DNA of 64,000 nt, from the NCBI RefSeq assembly GCF_042466665.1, contig NZ_CP162102.1, positions 6,076,001-6,140,000 of the forward strand. The letters are read 5' to 3'. Positions 26,600 through 34,038 of the stretch are shown one piece after another. A model generated the notes under the pieces. It worked only from the letters and a program-made list of their open reading frames with translations, did no database searches and was not told the origin of the DNA. Position numbers and translations under genes: made by a program. The stretch's first letter is position 1. Every line of letters begins with the position of its first letter. This DNA is from Peterkaempfera podocarpi. Its GTDB lineage: Bacteria; Actinomycetota; Actinomycetes; Streptomycetales; Streptomycetaceae.

Positions 26600-28268
26600 C
26601 CTCGCGCTTTCACGAGCGAGCTTGTCCAGAGACTGATCAAAAAGGCGGAGAGTGCCTCTGACCTGGGACGATAGGGCTTGTCGAAGGTCCTTGTCGTCCT
26701 CAGGAAAGCTGCACTCTCCAGGTGAAGAAGCGTAGCGGGTCGTACCCGCCTGTCCGCGTTGAGGGCAACGGTCGCTCGGTGGTCTCGCAGGCCGGGGCGG
26801 TCCTGCTGGTGGAGACCGCCCGCAAGAGCGGCCTGGACGCGTCGCTGTCGGCAGCACTTGCGCCGTGGCGCAAGCCGCGGGCGGTGCACGACCCGGGCAA
26901 GATCCTGCTGGACCTGGCACTGGCCACGGCCCTGAGCGGGGACTGCCTGGCCGATATAGCAATGCTGCGGGCCGAGCCGCAGGTGTTCGGGCTGGTGGCC
27001 TCCGACCCGACCGTCTCGCGCCTGGTCGACGCCCTCGCCGCAGCCGGGCCTCGGGCCCTGGCAGCGATCCGCGCCGCTCGGGCCGAAGCCCGCCAGCAGG
27101 TCTGGCAGGTGGCCGGGTCCGATGCCCCGCACGCCGGCGGGCAGGTGATCGTGGACATCGACGGGGTGCTGGTGCTGGCCCACTCCGACAAGCAGGACGC
27201 CACCCGGACCTGGAAGAAGACCTATGGGCATCATCCGCTCGTGGCGTTCGTCGATCACGGTGCGGCCGGGGGCGGGGAGCCGGTCGCCGGCCTGCTGCGG
27301 CCAGGCAAAGCGGGCAGCAACACCGCCACCGACTACATCCAGGCAACCCGCTTGGCGCTGGCCCAGCTGCCGAAGAGGTTCCGGCGCGGTCGGCGGACCC
27401 TGGTCCGAACCGACTCCGCGGGCGGCACTCACGCCTTCCTCGACTGGCTGACCGCGCGCGGACGGTGGCTGTCGTACTCGGTGGGGATGACCATCACCGA
27501 CGCCATCCACGCCGCAGTCCTCCAGATCCCGGAGTCCGCCTGGACGCCGGCCGTCGAACCTGGCGGCGAGATCCGCGACGGGGCGTGGGTGGCCGAGCTG
27601 GCCGGTGACGTGCTGGGCGGCTGGCCGAAGGGAATGCGGCTGATCGTGCGCAAGGAACGCCCGCACCCCGGCGCCCAGCTGCGGTTCACCGACGCCGACG
27701 GCATGCGCCTGACCTGCTTTGCCACCAACACCCCCGACGCGCCGATCGCCGCCCTGGAGCTGCGGCACCGCCAGCGGGCACGAGCCGAGGACCGCATCCG
27801 CGCCGCCCGCGACACCGGCCTGCGCAACCTTCCCCTGCACGCGATGGCACAGAACCGGATCTGGCTGGAGATCGTCCAGCTCGCGCTCGAGCTGCTGGCC
27901 TGGATGCCGATGCTCGCCCTGACCGGCGCCTCCCGCCGCTGGGAGCCCAAGCGCCTGCGACTGCGGCTGTTCTCTGCCGCCGCCCAGCTCGTCACCACCG
28001 GCCGCCGCACCTACCTACGCCTGGCCCGCCACTGGCCCTGGACCGACGTGATCACCAGCGCCGTCGATCGGCTCCAGTCCCTGCCGAACCCAGGCTGACC
28101 ACCCACAACGACCAGTCCCGACGAGCAATCCCCCCTCGGAGCCGTGGAACCCGACGTCCACCCGACGCGACAGTCGGGCCCACACCATGCCCCCGCACAG
28201 AAACACCCACTCGAAACAGCACGAAAGGGCTCGTCATCAAGCTGACGAACCCCCACGCAAGATCGAGG
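26600..28268 (+). mobile_element. IS1380-family insertion sequence, right copy
   Basis: 1669 bp, ends CCTCGCGCTTTC and (inverted) CCTCGATCTTGC, flanked on both sides by CTAG (26596-26599, 28269-28272), a 4-bp target duplication. It is in inverted orientation to the copy at 19620-21288. Confidence 0.9.
26722..28098 (+). CDS. IS1380-family transposase, right copy
   Basis: 458 residues, intact, one residue different from the left copy (VRVEG). It has the same DDE-region motifs, including VIVDIDGVLVLAHSD. Both copies look able to be expressed. Confidence 0.9.
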   Translation: MKKRSGSYPPVRVEGNGRSVVSQAGAVLLVETARKSGLDASLSAALAPWRKPRAVHDPGKILLDLALATALSGDCLADIAMLRAEPQVFGLVASDPTVSRLVDALAAAGPRALAAIRAARAEARQQVWQVAGSDAPHAGGQVIVDIDGVLVLAHSDKQDATRTWKKTYGHHPLVAFVDHGAAGGGEPVAGLLRPGKAGSNTATDYIQATRLALAQLPKRFRRGRRTLVRTDSAGGTHAFLDWLTARGRWLSYSVGMTITDAIHAAVLQIPESAWTPAVEPGGEIRDGAWVAELAGDVLGGWPKGMRLIVRKERPHPGAQLRFTDADGMRLTCFATNTPDAPIAALELRHRQRARAEDRIRAARDTGLRNLPLHAMAQNRIWLEIVQLALELLAWMPMLALTGASRRWEPKRLRLRLFSAAAQLVTTGRRTYLRLARHWPWTDVITSAVDRLQSLPNPG

Positions 28269-28377
28269 CTAGCCGACATCAACGTCGCCGGATGCTGATG
28301 GACCAGACTGGATGCGGGAGAGCCTGGCGTCGCCCGAGGTGGTCGGATTCTCCAGCCAGCATGTGCCTGGGCTCGAA

Positions 28378-28510
28378 CTTACAAAGCAGGGGTCGTAGGT
28401 TCGAAGCCTACTGCGCCCACGCCATCTGAACAGGCAAAACGCCAAAAATATGGGCCTTCGGCGAACTGCCGGAGGCCCTTTTTGGGGTCCCATGGGAACG
28501 AATGGGAACG
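28378..28510 (+). repeat. Att-like site (c): variant tRNA 3'-half core plus ATGGGAACG pair
   Basis: The core at 28378-28420 starts CTTACAAAGCAGGGGTCG and has a perfect T-arm (GTAGG, TTCGAAG, CCTAC) and TGCGCCCAC acceptor end. It differs from copies (b) and (d) only in the T-stem region. ATGGGAACG follows at 28492 and 28502. There is no 5' tRNA half upstream; the right IS1380-family copy ends 109 bases before it. Confidence 0.6.
28452..28483 (+). terminator. Terminator downstream of tRNA-like core (c)
   Basis: GGGCCTTCGG pairs with CCGGAGGCCC (one wobble) and is followed by TTTTT. A hairpin of this sort just after a tRNA 3' end suggests that copy (c) keeps native tRNA-gene downstream sequence. 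Confidence 0.7.
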
Positions 28511-28673
28511 CGATGGTGCCCGTTCGTGGCCCTTCCTGGCGGGAGCGACGTAGCTCTGCGCCTGAGTCGGCGCTGCGGTGCCTGTTGCCCGCACTCGTTT
28601 TGTCCATGGCGGCGACGCTGCCGTTGAGCATGATCTTCACAAGGCGTGGGTCTCGGCCACCTCAGCTGTCAGG

Positions 28674-29483
28674 TCAGTGGCAGTCGAAGCGCCAGTCCCA
28701 GGGGAGGCCGGGGCACTGGCGGCAATGGAAGAAGTAGACGCCGCCGCAGTCGCCCAACTGTATGTCGCCGGTGATGGTCAGAAGGTGCTCCATGCGGTGT
28801 CCGCTCTCGCAGTCTGGCCAGTCGGCAGGCTGCGTCCAGGCGGGCCAGCCGCCGACCTTCGTTCCGATGAGGTTGGAGTCGGGAGGCCGCACGGCGCGGC
28901 CCGTCGGCAACCGGAGGCGGCGTTCCCAGGTCTCCTCCATGTCCTTGGGGAGATCAAGCCATCTCGGATAGTCCTCCGCGGTCGTCGGGGACAACGTGGA
29001 CGGTTCCGGCATGTTGTCCTCGTCGTACTCGCCCTCGCTCACCCCGGGGGGCTCGGACAGCAGCCCTCCGGCCACGACCTCCGCCTCGTTGCGCCAGTAC
29101 AGCTGCGGCATCACCAGCAGCCTGGGGTCCTGCTCATGCATCAGCGCGCACCACACCAGCTGTAGCAGGTCCTTCCCCTCCGGGAACTCCAGCCCCGGCA
29201 CATCCCGGGCGAACAGCTGGAGGATCGGCACCATCGGCACCGCGCCCGGGACGATCTCGGTCCTGTTGGACGGGTCGGAGCCGAACGTCCAGTGGTCTTC
29301 TTGTGCGCAGTACGGCCACGGCTCGTCCGCGGGCCACAGCAGCTTGCCTCCCAGCGAACTCTCCCGCACGCCTGGGTCGCCGGGCTCGGGGTTGAGGAGG
29401 ATGGTTTCCCGGGCAAGGTCCGCGTACTCCGGTATCAGGGTGCGCAGATCCTTCGCGGGCAACTCGGGTGTATCGCCGGGCAT
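28674..29483 (-). CDS. DUF1963 (YwqG-like) family protein
   Basis: 269 residues, cytosolic. It resembles the DUF1963 family: an N-terminal ESSLGGKLLWPADEPWPYC segment, then PMVPILQLFARDVPGLEFPE and the C-terminal GTKVGGWPAWTQPADWPDC and GDIQLGDCGGVYFFHC. ATG 29483 has GAGGAG six bases upstream. Members are often linked to toxin-immunity loci, but the biochemical role is unknown. Confidence 0.75.
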   Translation of the reverse strand: MPGDTPELPAKDLRTLIPEYADLARETILLNPEPGDPGVRESSLGGKLLWPADEPWPYCAQEDHWTFGSDPSNRTEIVPGAVPMVPILQLFARDVPGLEFPEGKDLLQLVWCALMHEQDPRLLVMPQLYWRNEAEVVAGGLLSEPPGVSEGEYDEDNMPEPSTLSPTTAEDYPRWLDLPKDMEETWERRLRLPTGRAVRPPDSNLIGTKVGGWPAWTQPADWPDCESGHRMEHLLTITGDIQLGDCGGVYFFHCRQCPGLPWDWRFDCH

Positions 29484-29673
29484 CGTGGCTCCTCATGGCG
29501 TACAGACATCGACGGGACTCTGCGGGCACGCTAGTACGCGCCGTCCCAGACAACCCCTACACGCAGGAGGAAGTCGCCAAGGACATGGGTGGTGATAGTG
29601 CCACGGCGCCTTGCCGAATTGAGGGGGCGAGCGCGGGTGAGCTGGTTTCCCGGAACGCGGAGACAGCCAGCGG

Positions 29674-29703
29674 TTGACTTCGGAATACGTTCCGAAGTAG
29701 CGT
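29674..29703 (+). promoter_or_regulatory. Promoter and operator of the toxin-antitoxin operon
   Basis: TTGACT (-35, 29674-29679), 18-base spacer, TAGCGT (-10, 29698-29703), and the ATG at 29711 lies seven bases later, so the mRNA is probably leaderless. The spacer is filled by a perfect inverted repeat (CTTCGGAA at 29678, TTCCGAAG at 29690), the expected position for autorepression by an antitoxin. Confidence 0.65.
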
Positions 29704-29710
29704 GCTGGGT

Positions 29711-30172
29711 ATGTCAACCCTGACCGTTTCGTTCTCCGACCTGTCGAAGAACTCCAAGCGGGTCGCCGACACCGTCGAGCGTGCCCAGCGGGTCCACGTC
29801 ACCCGACGCGACGGTGAGGACCTCTATCTCACCACCGAGCGTCACGACCGGCAGCGTGAAGAGACGGCCGACGTCACCGCGCGGCTGTTCGCCGCGTTGA
29901 TCAGCAGTGACGAAGGAGCCCGGGCGGTCCTGCTCGCGCTGCCCGAGGTCTTCCCGTGGAGTCGCCACCTCTCGGCCGAGGAGGTACGCGAGTTCGTCGT
30001 CGACCTCGTCAACGCGACCCGCGACGCCGTCGAACTGGACGTGCATTCCAACTTGCACCGCGTCATCGTCGAATGGCGCGCCACCGCCAGGATCCTCGCG
30101 GACCCTGAACTGACGGCTCAGCTGACCACCCCGCTCGCGGACGAGGACCACGGCGAGGTGCCCGCACCGTGA
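29711..30172 (+). CDS. Phd/YefM-like antitoxin
   Basis: 153 residues. The first 50 residues (STLTVSFSDLSKNSKRVADT, then VHVTRRDGEDLYLTT) match the Phd/YefM DNA-binding fold. The longer C-terminal part would wrap the toxin. The stop overlaps the start of the next gene by four bases (GTGA). An inverted repeat lies in its promoter. It is expected to bind the toxin and, together with it, repress the operon. Confidence 0.75.
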   Translation: MSTLTVSFSDLSKNSKRVADTVERAQRVHVTRRDGEDLYLTTERHDRQREETADVTARLFAALISSDEGARAVLLALPEVFPWSRHLSAEEVREFVVDLVNATRDAVELDVHSNLHRVIVEWRATARILADPELTAQLTTPLADEDHGEVPAP

Positions 30173-30525
30173 GCCCCAAGCGCGGAGACGACGTCCCACC
30201 GCCACCGATCGGCAGCGAATGGCGACTCCGGTTCGCCACGAACGATGCGGCAAAAGGATGGGGAGACCTCTGCACGGAAGCGGCCGGCAACACCCGGCGC
30301 TGCTACGAGGCACTACGCAACAACCCGCTCTCCATGAGCGACCCCGATCGCCAGCATCGGCTGCGCGGCCGGCTTTCCACGGGCACCCTGGGCGGCACCC
30401 AGTACCCGCAGTGGGAGTACGAGGTCACCGCGGGCGGCCGCGTACGGTACCTCATCGATGAGCCCCGCCGTACCGTCTACCTCGTCCACGCCTCCACCCG
30501 GCACCCGAAGGACACGGACAGCTGA
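30169..30525 (+). CDS. RelE/ParE-like toxin candidate
   Basis: 118 residues from GTG 30169. The C-terminal half (GTQYPQWEYEVTAGGRVRYL, then PRRTVYLVHASTRHP) is the beta-sheet ending typical of RelE-superfamily toxins, with basic residues along the sheet. The N-terminal half is helical (AKGWGDLCTEAAGNTRR). RelE homologues cleave mRNA on the ribosome and ParE homologues poison gyrase; which applies here cannot be told. Coupling to a Phd-like gene supports the assignment. Confidence 0.7.
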   Translation: MSPKRGDDVPPPPIGSEWRLRFATNDAAKGWGDLCTEAAGNTRRCYEALRNNPLSMSDPDRQHRLRGRLSTGTLGGTQYPQWEYEVTAGGRVRYLIDEPRRTVYLVHASTRHPKDTDS

Positions 30526-30742
30526 GTCGTTGCGGCGGGCACCCAGGATGGCCTTCCCGGGCGCCCGGGACGCCTCCGGTAATCACCTGTGGCGAGGCCG
30601 CGACCGCGAAGGCTCTACCCCTGGGCAGTGGTTGGGCCTTCGTCGACTCCGAAACATCAGCGGTGCTCACCGGTTCGTGGCGGGCGCCCTGGTATCGAGC
30701 GAGCCGCCGACTTCTCACCCGACGACGCCTGCAGGCGTCCCC

Positions 30743-30937
30743 ATGGGAACGTCATGGGAACGGAAGGACGGAGAAGCGCCATGAAAGGTGACGCAAGCCG
30801 GGTGAACCTTCCTCCGCCGCCAAGGCCTCTGAGCTGCGAGAACGGCCATCATCGGGAAAGATCGGGAACGGTTGCCAAGGTGTCGATCATTCTTACAAAG
30901 CAGGGGTCGGCGGTTCGAAACCGTCTGCGCCCACCCC
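30743..30937 (+). repeat. Att-like site (d): ATGGGAACG pair and tRNA 3'-half core
   Basis: ATGGGAACG at 30743 and 30754 (11-base period), then the core at 30893-30937, identical over 45 bp to 16081-16125. Here the 9-mer pair lies upstream of the core, whereas in (b) and (c) it is downstream. AAACATCAGCGGTGCTCAC at 30653-30671 repeats 26293-26311. Confidence 0.65.
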
Positions 30938-30951
30938 ACCTGACCAGTACA

Positions 30952-30986
30952 AAGGCCCCGGACCGATCACGATCCAGGGCCTTTGG
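30952..30986. terminator. Hairpin between core (d) and the integrase remnant
   Basis: AAAGGCCCCGGA pairs with TCCAGGGCCTTT. A and T runs on both sides make it a possible bidirectional terminator. A related sequence lies 3' of the second integrase remnant near 45530-45552. Confidence 0.6.
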
Positions 30987-31001
30987 CATCTCCAGGTGAC
31001 A

Positions 31002-31406
31002 TCATTCGGGAGATTTCCGGGAGACGCCCGGCGGCGGCACCGGAGGCCGGCGCCGCAGCAACCGGTCCATGTGGCTGATCGCCTCCCGCTGGGTCTGCTG
31101 CGTGACGTGGGCGTAGACGTTCATCGTGACCGCGATCTGGCTGTGTCCAAGGATCTCCGTCACCACGCGAGGCGCCCCCCCGGGCGCAACCAGCAGGGTG
31201 TCGCAGCCGTGCCGGGTGTCGTGCAGTCGGACGACGCGGAGGCCGGCCGCCTTCGCCGGCAGCTCGACTTGGTCGTGTCCCGCGACGTGGTGTAGGGGAT
31301 CAAGCGCTAGGCGTTCCGGTAGGAGGCCCACGGCGACCTCCATAGACGCGCCTGCCCGCAAAGCCTGCTGGTGAGATGGGTTGAGTCCTCGAACGGACGG
31401 AGTCAC
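31002..31406 (-). pseudogene. Truncated tyrosine integrase, C-terminal part
   Basis: Only the last 100 or so codons of a phage-type integrase remain in frame: RLHDTRHGCDTLL (catalytic His and Arg), ILGHSQIAVTMNVYAHVTQ (catalytic His and Tyr). The catalytic and N-terminal arm-binding domains upstream are missing, and the preceding residues are unrelated. It lies directly beside att-like core (d), as in tRNA-targeting Streptomyces elements. It is not expected to be active. Confidence 0.75.
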
Positions 31407-31544
31407 CGTCCCTGGCTTGCGGATTCCGGCGCCTTGATCCCTTACACCACCTGGCGGGACGCCATCCTCGACTTGCTGAGCGCGCGGGACGCAGACAGAG
31501 AGAGCGGGGTCTGACGCGTGCGAGGACCCGCCGACGTCAGGTCG

Positions 31545-31890
31545 GCACGCCCTGGTCGGGCGTCGGGACCGAGAACGCCGGGCAGCTGCTGGTTACCGCC
31601 GGAGACAACCCCGACAGCCTCGCTTCAGGGGCCTCCTTCGCCCATCTGTGGGCCGCCGCACCCGTGCCGGCATCTTCCGGGCGCACCGACCGCCACCGAC
31701 TCAACCGTGGTGGACCCGCCAGGACAACCGCGCGCTGCACACAATCGTGCTGGTCCGCATGCGTCACGACCCACGCACCCGCGACTACGTCGCACGACGC
31801 ACCCTCGAAGGACTCAGGACGAAGGACATCTTCAGATGCCTCAAGCGCTTCGTCGCGCGCGAGAGGTCCACCGCCACCCCACCAGCGCAT
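31545..31890 (+). pseudogene. IS110-family transposase remnant, frameshifted
   Basis: GQLLVTAGDNPDSLASGASF and VPASSGRTDRHRLNRGG (31580-31710) continue, after a one-base shift near 31715, as DNRALHTIVLVRMRHDPRTR and DIFRCLKRFVARE (to about 31872). These are the C-terminal Transposase_20 motifs of IS110-type enzymes. The N-terminal DEDD domain is absent. The rest of 31407-32075 shows no gene. Confidence 0.7.
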
Positions 31891-32075
31891 CCGGGCCGCC
31901 TCCTGCAGCTTGACGGTCTGCAGAAGCTTCAGAGTCAAGATCGCGCAAGGTCTGGCGCGCGAGGGCGGAGGCTGCGATTGCGAGAGATAGCGCGCGGTTC
32001 CGAATTGTGCGGTAAAGACCGTATAGGCATGACATTGCATACGGCCCGCCACCAGTGATCGGGATGATCCGCGTT

Positions 32076-32993
32076 CTACTTGAGCGTCCCGGAGGTCAGG
32101 CCGGTCTGGACCTGGCGCTGGAAGGACAGGTAGACCGCCAGCACCGGCAGCATGGCGATGGTCATCCCGGCGAACAGGGCCGGGGAGTCGCCGGCGGCGC
32201 CCTGTTCGGCGAGCAGGTTGACCAGGCCCTGGGTGAGCATCTGGTGTGCCGCGCTGTCGCCGCGCTGGCGCTGCATCAGTACGACGGGCAGCAGGTATTG
32301 GTTCCACTGGCCGAGGATGTTGAAGATGCCGACCGAGATCAGTCCGGGCTTGGCCATCGGCATCATGATCTGGAAGAACGCCCGGGTGTGGGAGCAGCCG
32401 TCGACGAACGCGGCTTCGTGGACCGCCGAGGGCAGGGTCCTGAAGAACGCGTGCAGGAAGAAGACGGTGAACGGTAGCGAGAAGGCGATGTAGACCAGCG
32501 CGAGCCCGGTGTAGCTGTTCAGCATGTGCAGCTTGTTGACCTGGAAGAACAGCGGCACCAGTGCCAGGTAGACCGGGAACATCGCACCGGCGACGAAGCA
32601 GTAGTAGACGACCCGGTTCCCGCGGAACTCATAGCGGGCCAGGACGTAGGCAGCCATCGCGCCCAGCAGCATCGTGCCGGTGACGGACATGGCCAGGACG
32701 ACCAGGGTGTTCGCGAAGTAACCGCCGATCCCCTTGGACCAGGCCCGGCCGAAGGCGTCGAAGGACCACTGCATGGGCCACGCCCAGGCACTGGAGCCGA
32801 TCTCGGCGTTGGTCTTGAATGATCCGAGCACGACCCACAGCAGCGGGAAGATGATCATAAAGGCCCACAGGGCGAGGATTCCGTGGGAGAAGACGTTGAG
32901 GACACGGCCCTCTTCGCCGAAATTCTGCCGGCGCTCCGCCGTACGCCGTCTGAGCAGCCCCGCCTGCGGCAGGCTCTCGGTCTTGGTGGTCAT
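32076..32993 (-). CDS. Carbohydrate ABC transporter permease, MalG type
   Basis: About 305 residues, six predicted membrane helices (first: GILALWAFMIIFPLLWVVL). The EAA loop near the C-terminus (VHEAAFVDGCSHTRAFFQI, then MPMAKPGL) contacts the ATPase. It forms the importer with the MalF-type permease and the binding lipoprotein encoded just upstream; no ATP-binding subunit is encoded nearby, as is usual in Streptomyces, where MsiK is shared by many sugar importers (family knowledge). Start ATG 32993 has GAGGA nine bases upstream; ATG 33008 is an alternative. Last gene of the operon. Confidence 0.9.
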   Translation of the reverse strand: MTTKTESLPQAGLLRRRTAERRQNFGEEGRVLNVFSHGILALWAFMIIFPLLWVVLGSFKTNAEIGSSAWAWPMQWSFDAFGRAWSKGIGGYFANTLVVLAMSVTGTMLLGAMAAYVLARYEFRGNRVVYYCFVAGAMFPVYLALVPLFFQVNKLHMLNSYTGLALVYIAFSLPFTVFFLHAFFRTLPSAVHEAAFVDGCSHTRAFFQIMMPMAKPGLISVGIFNILGQWNQYLLPVVLMQRQRGDSAAHQMLTQGLVNLLAEQGAAGDSPALFAGMTIAMLPVLAVYLSFQRQVQTGLTSGTLK

Positions 32994-33009
32994 GGTGTGG
33001 GTCCTCATG

Positions 33010-33954
33010 TCAGTACTCGACGCCGTCGCGGCGGGTGAAGCGGAGCATGATCAACGACAGCAGGAGGGTGATCGCGAAGATGACGACGCCCATCGCGCAG
33101 GCGTAGCCGGCCTTGCCGAAGCTCAGGAAGTTGCGCATCAGGTAGGTCGCCAGAACCTCGCTGTGGTGGTCGGGTCCGCCGCCGTAGCTGGAGCCCTGGG
33201 TGAGGCTGGCCACCAGGGCGAAGCCGTCCATCGCGGCGATCGAGAGGTACACCCAGGCGGTCTGGACGGAGTCCCACAGCAGCGGGACGGTCACCCTGCG
33301 GAAGGTCTGCCCTCGGCGGGCGCCGTCGAGCAGGGCGGCCTCGAAGATCTCCCTGGGTATCGACTGCATCGCGGCGGAGAACAGCACCATGTAGAAGCCG
33401 ACCCACTGCCAGACCATGATCGCCAGAATGCACCAGAGGACCGCGTTCGGATCGGCGAGCCAGGGGAGCGGGTGGGCGGCGTCGGTCAGGCCGAGCTTGA
33501 TGATGACGCCGTTGAGCAGGCCGGCCGCGTCCGAGCGGTACGCCGCCTGGGACATGATGATCAGGATGGCGACCGACAGCACCTGCGGGAAGAAGAAGAC
33601 GATGCGGTAGAAGGCCGAACCGCGCACGCCGCGGACGCCGGCGGACCCTGCCCGGCCGCCGACGTTGAGCATGAAGGCGAAGAACAGTGCCAGCGCGATC
33701 GTGACCACCGGCAGGACGAGCAGCATCAGGAGGTTGTGCCAGAGCGCGGTGAGGAACACGTCGTCATGGAAGAGCTCGCTGTAGTTCTGCAGGCCCACGA
33801 ACCTGCTCGGCGGCGCGACCCCGGACCAGTCCGTGAACGAGTAGCCGAAGGTCTCCAGGTAGGGCCATAGGACGAAGACCGCGTAGGCGCCTATCGGACA
33901 GATGAGGAACGCTGTGATGAACAGGTTCTTCCGGGTGTTGTTGCTCAGCCGCAT
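33010..33954 (-). CDS. Carbohydrate ABC transporter permease, MalF type
   Basis: About 314 residues with six membrane helices (first: LFITAFLICPIGAYAVFVLW). The EAA motif is IPREIFEAALLDGARRGQTF, followed by VTVPLLWDSVQTAW. ATG 33954 is preferred to the upstream in-frame ATG because CAGGAG is correctly spaced and the chain then begins with a short basic MRLSNNTRKN. It pairs with the MalG-type protein downstream. The substrate is unknown, though the neighbouring oxidoreductase and ROK regulator point to a sugar or sugar derivative. Confidence 0.9.
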   Translation of the reverse strand: MRLSNNTRKNLFITAFLICPIGAYAVFVLWPYLETFGYSFTDWSGVAPPSRFVGLQNYSELFHDDVFLTALWHNLLMLLVLPVVTIALALFFAFMLNVGGRAGSAGVRGVRGSAFYRIVFFFPQVLSVAILIIMSQAAYRSDAAGLLNGVIIKLGLTDAAHPLPWLADPNAVLWCILAIMVWQWVGFYMVLFSAAMQSIPREIFEAALLDGARRGQTFRRVTVPLLWDSVQTAWVYLSIAAMDGFALVASLTQGSSYGGGPDHHSEVLATYLMRNFLSFGKAGYACAMGVVIFAITLLLSLIMLRFTRRDGVEY

Positions 33955-34038
33955 GGCAGGGCGCTCCTGGTCGGACGCTTCGGGCAGGTGGGCGCGGGGC
34001 CGGGGGTGCACCCGCGCGGGGCCCGGCGCCGTCGCGCG

